Below are positions 51,150-60,727 of a stretch of 64,000 bases of DNA, one piece after another. The stretch spans positions 372,001-436,000 of the forward strand of contig NZ_PIPJ01000002.1 of assembly GCF_003987135.1 (NCBI RefSeq). Direction: 5' to 3'. The stretch is from Aliidiomarina iranensis (GTDB lineage Bacteria > Pseudomonadota > Gammaproteobacteria > Enterobacterales > Alteromonadaceae). The position numbers were made by a program, and so were the translations under genes. How positions within the stretch are numbered: the stretch's first letter is position 1; the number at the start of each line of letters is the position of its first letter. The notes under the pieces were generated by a model. That model worked only from the letters and a program-made list of their open reading frames with translations. It searched no databases and was not told the DNA's origin.

Positions 51150-51949
51150 GTGCGAACCTCTATGATGTTTTAGCATTACTGCTACTTTTGCTAGGCGGTT
51201 ATCTTTTCTGGCAATGGCGGTTACAAGAGGAACATGCTCGAAAGCATGCGGAAGCGGTATGCAAGCAATACAATGTGCAGTTTCTTGATATTGCACGCAG
51301 CCGCGGACGCCCCCGCTTCACCCCACGCACAGGTTGGGAAGCCAGTTTTCAATTTGGTTTTAGCAGTGACATCCAAACTCGTTACGAGGGCGAACTCCTG
51401 CTATTAAATTTACATCTAAGTGATGTTCGTATGCCGCCCCATAAAGCACCGGCAGCCAACCATGAAAGTGCCATTGAAGGCGAAACCGTGAGCCAAAGTA
51501 GTAATAGCGCCCAAGGCTCTGGCGCAACTACCGCAAACGCAACTAGCAAAAGCTCAGCTACCACAAGCGCAGCCTCCACACATTCTGCAAATGCAGGTTG
51601 GCATCGCACCGAGGCGAATACAAGTAAAGTGCCTCAACCACAGGTGAGCCCTAGTACTGGCCCACATCAGATACCCGTGCCGAATAGCCAAATGTCGGTA
51701 ACTAGCATGAGTATTAGTTATGGCGAGCGCAAGGCTCAAAGTGAAGGGGCCAATGCCAATAGCGGGATTCAAAGCGCCAATAGCGGGAATGCGAACAACA
51801 CCGAAAGTGATGAGCTGCCACCCATCGTAGATGCCATTTTTCCAGATGATTTAGAAACTAACTTAGATTCGAAGCAAGGTGCCAACGCCGCCGATCTAGA
51901 AGAAGGCCCTGCAATCACCATCGATGGTTTCAACACCACCGACGGTTAG
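51146..51949 (+). CDS. DUF3301 family membrane protein with a long low-complexity tail
   Basis: A 267-residue protein with one N-terminal membrane segment (about 7-23, LALLLLLLGGYLFWQW), then a conserved part, AVCKQYNVQFLDIARSRGRPRF and WEASFQFGFSSD, up to about residue 100. The family is usually about 100 residues. Here residues 105-267 are an added Ser/Asn/Ala/Thr-rich, disordered-looking tail with acidic patches. The tail is in frame and uses ordinary codons. It is coupled to the DUF3549 gene by ATGA. The function is unknown. Confidence 0.8.
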   Translation: MSANLYDVLALLLLLLGGYLFWQWRLQEEHARKHAEAVCKQYNVQFLDIARSRGRPRFTPRTGWEASFQFGFSSDIQTRYEGELLLLNLHLSDVRMPPHKAPAANHESAIEGETVSQSSNSAQGSGATTANATSKSSATTSAASTHSANAGWHRTEANTSKVPQPQVSPSTGPHQIPVPNSQMSVTSMSISYGERKAQSEGANANSGIQSANSGNANNTESDELPPIVDAIFPDDLETNLDSKQGANAADLEEGPAITIDGFNTTDG

Positions 51950-51951
51950 CT

Positions 51952-53325
51952 TTAAGTTTCTAAGAAACCCCGATGCAAAGTATTGAGAATGTCGCTGGCA
52001 TCATCTTCGCGTACTAAAATACACAGGTTATTTGGGCTCGCGCCCTGGCTAATCATGCGAATATTCTTTTTCGCAATCATTTGAAAAACTCGGCTCGCCA
52101 CTTCCGGTGTGTTTGATAATTCATGGCCTATTATCGCCACCAGCGCCAGGCCATCTTCTACTTCCACATCGCATAAGGGCGCTAACTCGGCTAAGAGCTC
52201 GTTACTAATCAAGCTATTGCCAGAGGAATGCGAGCCAGTGGCGTCTAAGGTGAGCGCCACAGATACTTCAGATGTCGTAATTAAATCAACGGATATGCGA
52301 TGCCGCGCTAAAATCGCAAAGAGTTCCGCCAAAAAGCCCCTAGCATGCAACATGTTCAAACTTCTGGCCGTGAGTAATACTTGACCTCGGCGCAAGCTCA
52401 AAGCTCTGCATACTGGCCGTTGCTGAGTTTTACTTTTAATCCAGGTTCCAGGCTTTTCTGGTTCTCGAGTGCAGCCTACAAATACTGGCACCTGCGCTCG
52501 CTGTGCAGGAAGTAAGGTTGCTGGGTGCAATATCTTCGCACCGAAAGTAGCCATCTCAGCGGCTTCCGCAAAGGTTATTTCTGCAATCGGCCGCGCACTT
52601 GGAACTTGGCGTGGGTCACAAGTATAGATACCGTCCACATCCGTCCAAATCTGCAAGGCATGGGCTTTTAACGCCTCAGCAAATAACGCCGCGCTTAAAT
52701 CGGAACCGCCACGCCCCAGAGTCGTCACTCGATCCGCGGCATCAGAACCAATGAAGCCCTGCGTAACCACACAATAGTTTTCCAATAACGGTTTTAAATA
52801 TTCTTTCGCCAACATACCAATCCGCATCGGCCGCGCTTCCGCGTTACCAAAATGGCTATCGGTACGGATCACTTGGCAGGCATCGAAATCTCGGGACGTT
52901 AAACCCCGTTGGCGCAATAATTCGGCTAAAAACATCGACGAGCAACGCTCGCCTAGAGCTAAGAGCTCATCTTGTTTGCTTGCTTCAACACCAACTTCGC
53001 TCAAATATGCACTTAATTCAGCCATTCGGCTCAAATATTCACGAAGTTGAGCATTGATTTCAGGCGTTGGCAAGAGCTCACCACTGATACTGTGCTGAAT
53101 TGCCATGATTTCCGAGAGCAGCTGCATACGTTCTGCGTCGTTGGATTTACCCTTTGCCAGCGCCACTAAACGATTGGTAACACCGGCAGCAGCGCTCACC
53201 ACTACCACTCGAATCGCAGGGTTCGCTTGAATAATATCTGCACAACGTTGAAGCGCTGGTAGATCAGCAACTGAGGTGCCGCCAAACTTGGCAACAATAA
53301 CTGAGGATTCTAAATATTTTTGCAT
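51952..53325 (-). CDS. lysC: Aspartate kinase, LysC type
   Basis: About 457 residues from ATG 53325 (E. coli LysC 449). It phosphorylates aspartate, the first step to lysine, threonine and methionine. VAKFGGTSVADLPALQRC, TLGRGGSDLSAALFAEAL and FAEAAEMATFGAKILHPATLLP are kinase motifs, and two ACT domains follow (FLAELFAILARHRISVDLITTSEVSVALTLD). The close LysC match suggests lysine feedback. The frame continues to a GTG at 53382, which would add 19 residues. It is only about 75 bp from the GNAT gene and no lysine riboswitch is visible. Confidence 0.95.
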   Translation of the reverse strand: MQKYLESSVIVAKFGGTSVADLPALQRCADIIQANPAIRVVVVSAAAGVTNRLVALAKGKSNDAERMQLLSEIMAIQHSISGELLPTPEINAQLREYLSRMAELSAYLSEVGVEASKQDELLALGERCSSMFLAELLRQRGLTSRDFDACQVIRTDSHFGNAEARPMRIGMLAKEYLKPLLENYCVVTQGFIGSDAADRVTTLGRGGSDLSAALFAEALKAHALQIWTDVDGIYTCDPRQVPSARPIAEITFAEAAEMATFGAKILHPATLLPAQRAQVPVFVGCTREPEKPGTWIKSKTQQRPVCRALSLRRGQVLLTARSLNMLHARGFLAELFAILARHRISVDLITTSEVSVALTLDATGSHSSGNSLISNELLAELAPLCDVEVEDGLALVAIIGHELSNTPEVASRVFQMIAKKNIRMISQGASPNNLCILVREDDASDILNTLHRGFLET

Positions 53326-53341
53326 TCGCTCCGAACCATTT

Positions 53342-53358
53342 ACAGCCGTTGCGGCTGT
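53342..53358 (-). other. Small hairpin before lysC
   Basis: ACAGCCG-TTG-CGGCTGT, a perfect 7-bp stem with a 3-nt loop, lies 17 bp before the chosen lysC start. It may affect translation. It would be coding if the upstream GTG is used. Confidence 0.5.
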
Positions 53359-53400
53359 GGCAACAAGGGCCGTGAATTTCACCCTAATTCAGAATAAATG

Positions 53401-54090
53401 TCAATCGAGCTCCTCGTCTTCACGCGCGAAAAACATAAGTTGGCCAGTAATCTCACCTACCTGAATATCACGTAAATGATGAAAGCCTCGTTGCGCGAAA
53501 AATTTTGCATAATTAGGCCGCGTTGCCAACAAGCCTATACCCGCAGATTCTGGCGCTTCTACTAATTCTGCGCGCGCCGCATGCACAAGTAAATCACCTA
53601 AGCCATGTTGTTGATAATTCGGGTGCACCGCAATGAAAGTGAGCATGTGGTAATGATTTACCGGCATAGCCTCGGCAATAATGCGTTCTTTCTCCAGCAT
53701 TTGTTTAGTGCTTACATAACCTGCCGTAAGTAACATCCGCAAACGCCAATGCCAAAAGCGTTCCGGCCCAAAGGCAGCGCCCGGGCGGGTCATGCATACC
53801 ACACCCTCAAGGGTATCGCCTTCAAACAACCCAAATATAGGTTGCTCATGTTGATAAAATACCGCCAACTCTTCCCGAATCGCTGCCCGCAACCGCTGTT
53901 CATAGCCCTCTTTGTGCGCCTGAAAGATGGATAAGAACAACGGGTCGTCCTGATACGCTTGAAACAATAAAGAAGCCGCAGTTGCCAGATGCTCGTGTTC
54001 CAAGTAAATCAATTCGCCACTAAGCTTTGCTCTCGCTTCCAGGTTTTCGTCCGCTGTTTCTGCTAATGTTGATTCTGCATTCGTTGTCAT
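53401..54090 (-). CDS. GNAT family N-acetyltransferase
   Basis: A 229-residue acetyltransferase. The acetyl-CoA motif FIAVHPNYQQHGLGDLLVHAA (the Q/RxxGxG/A form, here QQHGLG) lies at about 152-172, and the C-terminal NYAKFFAQRGFHHLRDIQV is typical. The first 25 residues are an Ala/Glu-rich extension. The substrate is unknown. It lies upstream of lysC on the same strand and may be cotranscribed with it. Confidence 0.88.
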   Translation of the reverse strand: MTTNAESTLAETADENLEARAKLSGELIYLEHEHLATAASLLFQAYQDDPLFLSIFQAHKEGYEQRLRAAIREELAVFYQHEQPIFGLFEGDTLEGVVCMTRPGAAFGPERFWHWRLRMLLTAGYVSTKQMLEKERIIAEAMPVNHYHMLTFIAVHPNYQQHGLGDLLVHAARAELVEAPESAGIGLLATRPNYAKFFAQRGFHHLRDIQVGEITGQLMFFAREDEELD

Positions 54091-54158
54091 CGGTTAGTCA
54101 CTCTTAATTGGCGGTTATTGTGTGCACAAACGTTTATACCGTGAATCAACGCTTCGGC

Positions 54159-54722
54159 TCAAGCCTCAAATTCATCCGCTGGTAAACGCGGCGCAAGCAT
54201 AGTTAAAAAACTTGCTAAGTCATCCGCTAATATTTCGTGCTGATCCTTACCTACATATTCTAACCCTACGGCGCCAGTTTCATTATTAACCGAGATCAAT
54301 AAATCGTCCTCGTCAGTTACCCCCAGAAACAACGTGATGGTTTGTTGCAAACGCTGTTTCATCATTACGTGGCCAATCAAATTTTGCTGCAGCCGCTCGC
54401 CGTCCTCTGGATGCATCACTTGCAGGAGCTCTAGGGAGTTACCTTTGAACTCCAAGGCCAAATCCCCTGCATACACGCAACTAAAAAATACTTTCACTTG
54501 GTCATCAAGTTGCATTTCCAAAGCATGCTCAACACCACTAAAATCAAGTGGTTCAGTTTGTGGTACCGCTCGCCACGCAATATCACCACCACTAGGTTTA
54601 CCAACGTAGCAAGGGGCATCCCAATTCGATATATATTCCGTTTTTGGCGTAAGCCCAGCCTCTTCGTAATGCTTGGCATAGCGCTCATGAAGTGAATTTA
54701 AACCTTCAATTACTGAGTTCAT
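54159..54722 (-). CDS. syd: SecY-interacting protein Syd
   Basis: A 187-residue acidic protein (E. coli 181) that binds SecY at the inner membrane. FFSCVYAGDLALEFKGNSLELLQVMHPEDGERLQQNLIGHVMMKQRL matches the E. coli pattern (FAGDMHAQF, QENLIGHL). GGAGG lies 4 nt before the ATG. It is divergent from queF across 59 bp, the same syd-queF-ppnN neighbourhood as in E. coli. Confidence 0.93.
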   Translation of the reverse strand: MNSVIEGLNSLHERYAKHYEEAGLTPKTEYISNWDAPCYVGKPSGGDIAWRAVPQTEPLDFSGVEHALEMQLDDQVKVFFSCVYAGDLALEFKGNSLELLQVMHPEDGERLQQNLIGHVMMKQRLQQTITLFLGVTDEDDLLISVNNETGAVGLEYVGKDQHEILADDLASFLTMLAPRLPADEFEA

Positions 54723-54781
54723 CTGGCCTCCGGCCTTGTTTATTCATACAATAGCAGCATTCTACGCAGAGGAAGTATGTA

Positions 54782-55636
54782 ATGCCAGTAAGCTCAAAAA
54801 ACCCAATGGCCGATTTGAAACTTGGAACAGCAACCGAGTACCCCACACAGTATGATGCAAGTTTATTGCAACCGGTGCCGCGGCAGTTAAACCGCAGCAG
54901 TATAGGTGTGGCTGACGAATCGTTACCTTTTGCTGGTCGTGACCTCTGGACTTGTTACGAAGTTTCCTGGCTGCAACCAACCGGCGTTCCAAAGGTAGTT
55001 ATTGCTGAGGTTGAAGTGCCCGCAACAAGCCGAAACCTTATCGAATCAAAATCCTTCAAGCTGTATTTAAATAGCTACAATCAAAGCGTATTCGCCAGCA
55101 CAGATGAGGTGCTCGAAAACTTAACCCGCGATCTCAGTGCATGCGCCGAAGCGCCAGTAGAAGTGCGTATCTATTCACTCGATAGCTATACCCAACACGG
55201 CATTATGAACTTTGCCGCTGAGTGCATTGATGACGAACCGGTACAGATAAACGATTACGATTACGCGCCGAACCTCTTGGCAACTGCGGCAGGCACTGAG
55301 CGGGTAAGTGAACAATTATGTAGCCATTTATTAAAATCAAATTGTTTAATTACGAATCAACCCGATTGGGGCTCGGTTTACATTGCGTATACAGGACCAA
55401 AAATTGATCGCCAAGCACTGTTGCGCTATCTGATTTCGTTTCGCAATCACAATGAATTTCACGAACAATGTGTTGAACGTATCTATACCGATTTAATGCA
55501 ACATGCAGGCTGTGAATCACTCCAAGTGTTGGCACGCTATACCCGCCGTGGTGGTTTAGATATCAATCCAATTCGCCATTCGGGTAATAGCAGTATTGAT
55601 TCCAAGCTTTTGCGTGGGCGATTAGCTCGGCAATAG
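54782..55636 (+). CDS. queF: NADPH-dependent 7-cyano-7-deazaguanine reductase
   Basis: A 284-residue bimodular QueF (E. coli 282) that reduces preQ0 to preQ1 for queuosine. The substrate-binding [14 protein letters not shown] lies in the N-terminal T-fold half, and the catalytic Cys is in [34 protein letters not shown] and [13 protein letters not shown] complete the family. AGAGGAAG precedes the ATG. Confidence 0.97.
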   Translation: MPVSSKNPMADLKLGTATEYPTQYDASLLQPVPRQLNRSSIGVADESLPFAGRDLWTCYEVSWLQPTGVPKVVIAEVEVPATSRNLIESKSFKLYLNSYNQSVFASTDEVLENLTRDLSACAEAPVEVRIYSLDSYTQHGIMNFAAECIDDEPVQINDYDYAPNLLATAAGTERVSEQLCSHLLKSNCLITNQPDWGSVYIAYTGPKIDRQALLRYLISFRNHNEFHEQCVERIYTDLMQHAGCESLQVLARYTRRGGLDINPIRHSGNSSIDSKLLRGRLARQ

Positions 55637-55673
55637 TGATTTTGGTTGATTATTACCACCGAAGATGCGTACT

Positions 55674-55701
55674 CTTACAACCGAAATAATAAAAATATAA
55701 T
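55674..55701 (+). promoter_or_regulatory. Candidate promoter for ppnN
   Basis: CTTACA (55674-55679) and a perfect TATAAT (55696-55701) are 16 bp apart. A small hairpin AGCAGC-AAGG-GCTGCT follows at about 55734-55749 in the leader. Confidence 0.55.
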
Positions 55702-55770
55702 TTACTAAAAGCATTTAAGAACAAGGAAAAGCGAGCAGCAAGGGCTGCTTGTACGGAGCGTAAAAATAAT

Positions 55771-57129
55771 ATGAGAATTTCATTATCACCTCAGGGCAGC
55801 ATGGCCCTCTTATCACAGCTAGAAATCGATCGGTTACAACAATCTACCGATAGCCCCCTCTATAAGTTATTTCGCAACTGTGTTTTGGCGGTTTTAAATG
55901 TGGGTAGCCACACCGATAACAGTGCTGATATTTTTGATCAGTTTGAAGATTTTGAAGTAAATGTGCTTCGCCGCGAGCGAGGCGTTAAGCTCGAGCTTAT
56001 TAATCCACCCCCATCTGCGTTTGTTGATGGCGAACTCATTGTTGGTATTCGCGAACACGTAGAGGCGGTGCTGCGCGATATCCTTTTCGTTGGTGAGCGT
56101 TACCCAGCCGATGTGCTGCAAAGCATGAGTACTCGGCACTTAACCCATGTTACTTTCGATATTCTGCGTAACGCCGGCGTTGTGAAACCTGTGCAAGAGC
56201 CCGATATGGTAGTGTGCTGGGGTGGCCATTCAATTTCCGAAACCGAATACAAATACACCAAAGTAGTGGGCTATGAGCTGGGCTTACGTGGTTTCAATGT
56301 TTGCACCGGTTGCGGGCCGGGCGCCATGAAAGGTCCAATGAAGGGTGCTACGATTGGCCATGCCAAGCAGCGCATTAAAGATGCCCGCTACTTTGGTTTA
56401 ACCGAACCGGGTATTATCGCCGCCGAGCCACCGAACCCTATCGTAAACGAGCTGGTGATCATGCCCGATATCGAAAAGCGTTTAGAAGCTTTCGTTCGCT
56501 GTGCTCACAGTATTATTATCTTCCCAGGTGGCGCCGGCACTGCCGAGGAACTTCTGTATTTACTGGGTATCTTGATGCACCCAATGAATAAAGAACAAGC
56601 GCTTCCTGTTATTCTTACCGGCCCAGAAAGCTCACGTTCTTATTTTGAGCACTTAGATCAGTTTATTGGGAACACGCTGGGTAAAGCGGCTACCCAGTAC
56701 TACAAAATCATCATTGATGATCAAGTAGCGGTTGCGCAACACATTCAAACTGGCATGGCTGCAGTGAAGCGGTATCGCCAAGAAAGTGGCGATGCGTATC
56801 ACTTTAACTGGACACTGCACATTGAAGAGCCATTCCAGCTACCATTTGAGCCAACTCATGCCAACGTAGCGAAATTGAATTTGAACCGAAATCAACCAAA
56901 AGAAGAGCTTGCGGCTGATTTGCGCCGAGCTTTTTCGGCGATTGTAGCCGGTAACGTTAAAGCCCCGGGCTTGCGCGAAATTCGCGCTCATGGTCCTTAT
57001 CAAATAACCGGTGAGCCGGAATTTATGAGCGAACTCGACGAACTGCTGCAATCTTTCGTTGAGCAGGATCGCATGAAGCTGCCAGGTGGTACAAAATACA
57101 CACCTTGCTATCAAGTTGTGAAAGGGTAA
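55771..57129 (+). CDS. ppnN: Nucleotide 5'-monophosphate nucleosidase PpnN (YgdH)
   Basis: A 452-residue enzyme (E. coli 454) that cleaves the glycosidic bond of purine and pyrimidine nucleotides and, in E. coli, is stimulated by (p)ppGpp. The central LOG-like domain has the [15 protein letters not shown] motif and [16 protein letters not shown]. The N- and C-terminal extensions are those of PpnN. It follows queF and is linked to the DUF3192 gene by a 4-bp gap. Confidence 0.95.
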   Translation: MRISLSPQGSMALLSQLEIDRLQQSTDSPLYKLFRNCVLAVLNVGSHTDNSADIFDQFEDFEVNVLRRERGVKLELINPPPSAFVDGELIVGIREHVEAVLRDILFVGERYPADVLQSMSTRHLTHVTFDILRNAGVVKPVQEPDMVVCWGGHSISETEYKYTKVVGYELGLRGFNVCTGCGPGAMKGPMKGATIGHAKQRIKDARYFGLTEPGIIAAEPPNPIVNELVIMPDIEKRLEAFVRCAHSIIIFPGGAGTAEELLYLLGILMHPMNKEQALPVILTGPESSRSYFEHLDQFIGNTLGKAATQYYKIIIDDQVAVAQHIQTGMAAVKRYRQESGDAYHFNWTLHIEEPFQLPFEPTHANVAKLNLNRNQPKEELAADLRRAFSAIVAGNVKAPGLREIRAHGPYQITGEPEFMSELDELLQSFVEQDRMKLPGGTKYTPCYQVVKG

Positions 57130-57133
57130 ATAA

Positions 57134-57511
57134 GTGAAAAAAGGGTTCATTATTGCCGCGGTAGGTTTCCTGCTGTATGCCATCATTGCCGGTGGCATTC
57201 TGCATTTCTACACGGCGAACCCAGAAACCATGACATGGCGAGAGCGTGAAATTTTCAACCGAAAATACATCGGCAGGTTGGAAATTGGCGCTCATCGCGA
57301 TGAAGTTTTGCGCTTGCTAGGGCCGCCCGATATCAGCGAGGCGCGCATTAATAGCAATGATCGCAACGTACTTATTTTGTTTTATCGCACCCATCATGTG
57401 AAATCAGATGGCGTTACCACACGTGATGAAACCACACCTTTACTGTTTATCGAAGATGAACTTTACGTTTGGGGGCAATCGGCCTACACCGCCGAGTTTG
57501 GTGCGCAATAG
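57134..57511 (+). CDS. DUF3192 family protein
   Basis: A 125-residue protein with an N-terminal membrane anchor (about 4-24). NPETMTWREREIFNRKYIGRL, VLRLLGPPDISEA and FYRTHHVKSDG are as I recall for DUF3192, found after ppnN in Vibrio and Alteromonadales. The function is unknown; a SmpA/OmlA-like fold is possible from the LGxPD motif. The GTG start is read from AAAGGG inside the ppnN end, which implies coupling. Confidence 0.8.
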   Translation: MKKGFIIAAVGFLLYAIIAGGILHFYTANPETMTWREREIFNRKYIGRLEIGAHRDEVLRLLGPPDISEARINSNDRNVLILFYRTHHVKSDGVTTRDETTPLLFIEDELYVWGQSAYTAEFGAQ

Positions 57512-57655
57512 CTACTAATCATTTGCTGAATAACCACTATAACGCCCTCGCCTCATCTAGCTAAAATCCACCAAAAACGCTATACTCGCGCCAATTAATT
57601 TGTCGGCTCGGCATTTGCCCGTGCCGAAGTCTATTTGTTGTAGAAGGGTTTTCTT

Positions 57656-58660
57656 ATGAGCAAAACAATTACCGTAATCCCTGGTGATGGTATCGGCCCT
57701 GATATCATTGAATCAGTAACGGCAATCCTTGATAAAGCGGGCTGTGGTTTTAACTACGAATATGCCGATGCAGGCCTTGTGGCCTTGGAAAAGCATGGGG
57801 AATTACTACCAGAATCTACCTTAGAGGCAATTGCACGTAACGGAATTACCTTAAAAGGCCCTTTAACAACCCCAGTAGGTGGTGGTTTTACTTCCATTAA
57901 CGTAACCCTGCGCAAGCAATTTGGCTTGTATGCCAATGTGCGCCCTGTTGTGAGCTTCAAAGGCACGAAGGCTCGTTACGAAGATATCGATATTATCACT
58001 ATCCGAGAAAACACCGAAGGCATGTACTCAGGCCTAGGCCAAACCACCAAAGATGATGGTAGCGAAGCTGAAGCCGTAAGCCGGGTTACGCGCGTGGGCT
58101 GTGAGCGTATCGTTCGTTTCGCTTTCGAAACGGCCCGCCGAGAAAACCGACAAAAAGTAACCGCTGTTCATAAAGCCAATATTTTAAAAACAACTTCGGG
58201 CATGTTTCTTGCTGTAGCTCGCGAAATCGCAAAAGAATATGAAGATATTCAATTCGAAGAGATGATTGTTGATGCTGCATGTATGAAGTTAGTAATGAAC
58301 CCAGAAAACTTCGATGTTATCGTAACCACAAACTTATTTGGCGATATTTTATCGGATTTATGTGCAGGTTTAGTTGGTGGATTGGGCATGGCGCCAGGCG
58401 CGAATATCGGCGCTGATTGCGCAATTTTTGAAGCAGTTCACGGCTCTGCCCCGGATATCGCTGGTAAAAATCTAGCTAACCCAAGCTCAATCATTCTTGC
58501 CGCCGTGCAAATGCTTGAGCACCTTGAAATGCAAGATAAAGCTGCGAACATCATCAGCGCGCTGCGCGATGTTATCGAAAGTGGCGATCGCACCACCGCC
58601 GATCTTGGCGGCAGCCACGGCACTACCGAGTTCACCCAAGCCATTATTGAGCGCCTCTAA
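57656..58660 (+). CDS. NAD-dependent isocitrate dehydrogenase
   Basis: A 334-residue member of the isocitrate/isopropylmalate dehydrogenase family. Substrate motifs: GGGFTSINVTLRKQFGLYANVRP, TIRENTEGMYSG, VHKANILKTTSGMF and TTNLFGDILSDLCAGLVGGLG. EAVHGSAPDIAGK has the Asp linked with NAD rather than NADP use. It acts in the TCA cycle. It is shorter than E. coli Icd (416) and closer to the NAD-type enzymes of other bacteria and mitochondria. AAGGG lies before the ATG, and a GC-rich hairpin is in the leader. Confidence 0.93.
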   Translation: MSKTITVIPGDGIGPDIIESVTAILDKAGCGFNYEYADAGLVALEKHGELLPESTLEAIARNGITLKGPLTTPVGGGFTSINVTLRKQFGLYANVRPVVSFKGTKARYEDIDIITIRENTEGMYSGLGQTTKDDGSEAEAVSRVTRVGCERIVRFAFETARRENRQKVTAVHKANILKTTSGMFLAVAREIAKEYEDIQFEEMIVDAACMKLVMNPENFDVIVTTNLFGDILSDLCAGLVGGLGMAPGANIGADCAIFEAVHGSAPDIAGKNLANPSSIILAAVQMLEHLEMQDKAANIISALRDVIESGDRTTADLGGSHGTTEFTQAIIERL

Positions 58661-58685
58661 CCGGCGCTCTCGTTTGTTGCTGAGA

Positions 58686-58766
58686 AGTGCTTACAGCTAA
58701 TAATAAAGTGTGCCTACAGCTAATACAGTGTGCCCACAGCTAACAAAGTGTGCCCACAGCTAATAG
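58686..58766. repeat. 20-bp tandem repeat after the isocitrate dehydrogenase gene
   Basis: Four head-to-tail copies with consensus agtgtgcccacagctaataa (58686-58706, 58707-58726, 58727-58746, 58747-58766). The last two differ at only a few bases. The array ends directly at the terminator. Confidence 0.9.
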
Positions 58767-58767
58767 T

Positions 58768-58793
58768 AAAAAAGGAGCCTCGGCTCCTTTTTT
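58768..58793. terminator. Bidirectional terminator
   Basis: AAAAAAGGAGCC-TC-GGCTCCTTTTTT is a perfect 12-bp inverted repeat with T-runs on both strands, between the convergent isocitrate and acyl-CoA dehydrogenase genes. A further short duplication (tgcaactcacta twice, about 58816-58840) follows before 58881. Confidence 0.9.
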
Positions 58794-58880
58794 ATTTGCA
58801 TCCACTACTGCAACTCACTAATGCAACTCACTATCGGAACTCCCTACCGGTATTCGCCTAACCGGCTCAATCATAGCCAG

Positions 58881-60659
58881 TTACAACCATTCCGGCTCGG
58901 TGGCCATAAAGGTATCATCGGCCGCTTGCAGGCGTTTTAAATGCAATTCCGCCTCAGGTAACTCCCAGCGCATAAAGTACCGAGCTGCTTGCAATTTACC
59001 TTGCACAAATTCCTGGCTAAGGTGCTCAGCATTCAGCAAGGCTTTTTCCACCATTTCTATCCATAACCAGCCCACCACATACTTACCCATAATATCCAAA
59101 TACACCGAAGCGTTCGCCAAAGTTCCTTCAGCTTTGTTGCCCAATAGTGCTTGCCCAAGCTCTACCGTTGTTGTCATGAAGGGCTTTAGAGCACTCTGAT
59201 ACAAGGCCACCACTTCTTGCAATTCCGGTGCTTTTGCGGCGGCGTGAAGGGTAATTTGAATGCGCTCGAGTAACAGTTTCAACCCCTTACCCTCGTGCTG
59301 CCATAACTTACGGCCCAATAAATCCAGCCCTTGAATGCCATGGGTGCCTTCGTGAATCGGGTTTAAACGGTTATCGCGGAAACACTGTTCCACTGGATAT
59401 TCGCGAATATAGCCGGCGCCGCCAAGCACTTGAATCGCCAAATCATTGGCCCGGGGGCCGTAAAACGATGGGTAGGATTTTACCACTGGCGTGAGCAAAT
59501 CTAGCAAAATGCCGCTATCGGCGTTATCACCGGCTTCGTGTTCATCTACCAACCTTGCCGCTAACAAACACAAGGCCAAAGAACCCTCAACATAGGCTTT
59601 TTGTTGCAACAACATACGCTTTACATCGGCATGTTGAATAATGGCCACTGGTTTACTGGCTGGATCTCTATTGGCAATGCTTCGCCCCTGTGGTCGATCT
59701 TTAGCATACGCCAACGATTCTAAATAACCACGATAACCAATCATGGCCGCCCCTAAGCCCACACCAACGCGCGCCTCGTTCATCATCTTAAACATATAGC
59801 TCAAGCCTTTGCCCGCTTCACCTACTAAATAACCTACACAGGCATCTTGCTCACCAAAAGAGAGTACCGTTGAGGTGGTACCTCGATAACCCATTTTATG
59901 CAGCAGGCCCGCTAATTTCACATCGTTCTCTGATGTGCAATTACCCTGCTCATCAACCAATAACTTCGGCACAATGAACATCGAAATACCTTTTACCCCG
60001 GTAGGCGCACCTTCGATACGAGCTAAAACCAAATGCACAATGTTTTCGGTAATATCTTGATCACCACCGGAAATATACATTTTCTGGCCTTTCAAGCGAT
60101 AACTACCATCGCCATGGGCAACCGCTTTTGTGGTTAAATCGCCAAGGGATGAGCCCACATCAGGCTCGGTAAGCGCCATGGTTCCGGCAAAGCGGCCGCT
60201 AAACATGGGCTCTAAAAAGCGTTGCTTTTGGGCCTCTGAGCCAAACGCATGAATAACGTTAGCGGCGGCACTGGTGAGAAAAGGATAAGCCGCAGTAGCT
60301 GGGTTTGCGGCCATAAAATAGGCATTGCACGCCATACTTATAAGAGCTGGCAGCTGCATACCGCCCTCATCATAGCCATGCCGAGCAGAAAGAAGGCCCG
60401 AGTCGGCGTAATGTTGCCACGCGGTTTTTACTTCCGGAATGGTCGTTACTTTTGCGCCATCGAATTGTGGTTCATGGGCATCTGCTTTGGCGTTGTGAGG
60501 AAGAAAGTGAGTTTCTGCAATGCGCCGCGCGGTATCGAGCACACTAGTAAACGCTTCTTGATCGTAATCGGCATAGCGTGGAAATTTCGTTAATGCTTCA
60601 GCTGAGAAAACATCATTCAGTAAAAACTCAAGATCTTGCTGATTTACCAGTGGTGCCAT
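58881..60659 (-). CDS. Acyl-CoA dehydrogenase, long form with C-terminal extension
   Basis: A 592-residue FAD enzyme. It has the acyl-CoA dehydrogenase core: MALTEPDVGSSLGDLTTKA and KMYISGGDQDI, the ARVGVGLGAAMIGYRGYLESLAYAKDRPQGR helix region, and LGGAGYIREYPVEQCFRDNRLNPIHEGTHGIQGLDLLGRK with the candidate base Glu in HEGT. About 130 extra residues follow, as in the roughly 600-residue class that includes DmdC-like enzymes. The substrate cannot be told from sequence; medium or long acyl chains or methylmercaptopropionyl-CoA are possible. AAGGAAG precedes the ATG. Confidence 0.9.
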   Translation of the reverse strand: MAPLVNQQDLEFLLNDVFSAEALTKFPRYADYDQEAFTSVLDTARRIAETHFLPHNAKADAHEPQFDGAKVTTIPEVKTAWQHYADSGLLSARHGYDEGGMQLPALISMACNAYFMAANPATAAYPFLTSAAANVIHAFGSEAQKQRFLEPMFSGRFAGTMALTEPDVGSSLGDLTTKAVAHGDGSYRLKGQKMYISGGDQDITENIVHLVLARIEGAPTGVKGISMFIVPKLLVDEQGNCTSENDVKLAGLLHKMGYRGTTSTVLSFGEQDACVGYLVGEAGKGLSYMFKMMNEARVGVGLGAAMIGYRGYLESLAYAKDRPQGRSIANRDPASKPVAIIQHADVKRMLLQQKAYVEGSLALCLLAARLVDEHEAGDNADSGILLDLLTPVVKSYPSFYGPRANDLAIQVLGGAGYIREYPVEQCFRDNRLNPIHEGTHGIQGLDLLGRKLWQHEGKGLKLLLERIQITLHAAAKAPELQEVVALYQSALKPFMTTTVELGQALLGNKAEGTLANASVYLDIMGKYVVGWLWIEMVEKALLNAEHLSQEFVQGKLQAARYFMRWELPEAELHLKRLQAADDTFMATEPEWL

Positions 60660-60727
60660 AACTTCCTTCCCTTACCAAAATATTTTACCTATGCGAGAAA
60701 ATAAAACGCTTGTTTGATTTTCAATAG

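Noticed and set aside
53326-53400. Lysine riboswitch upstream of lysC
   Set aside because: The spacer is far shorter than the roughly 170-nt element and holds only a small hairpin.
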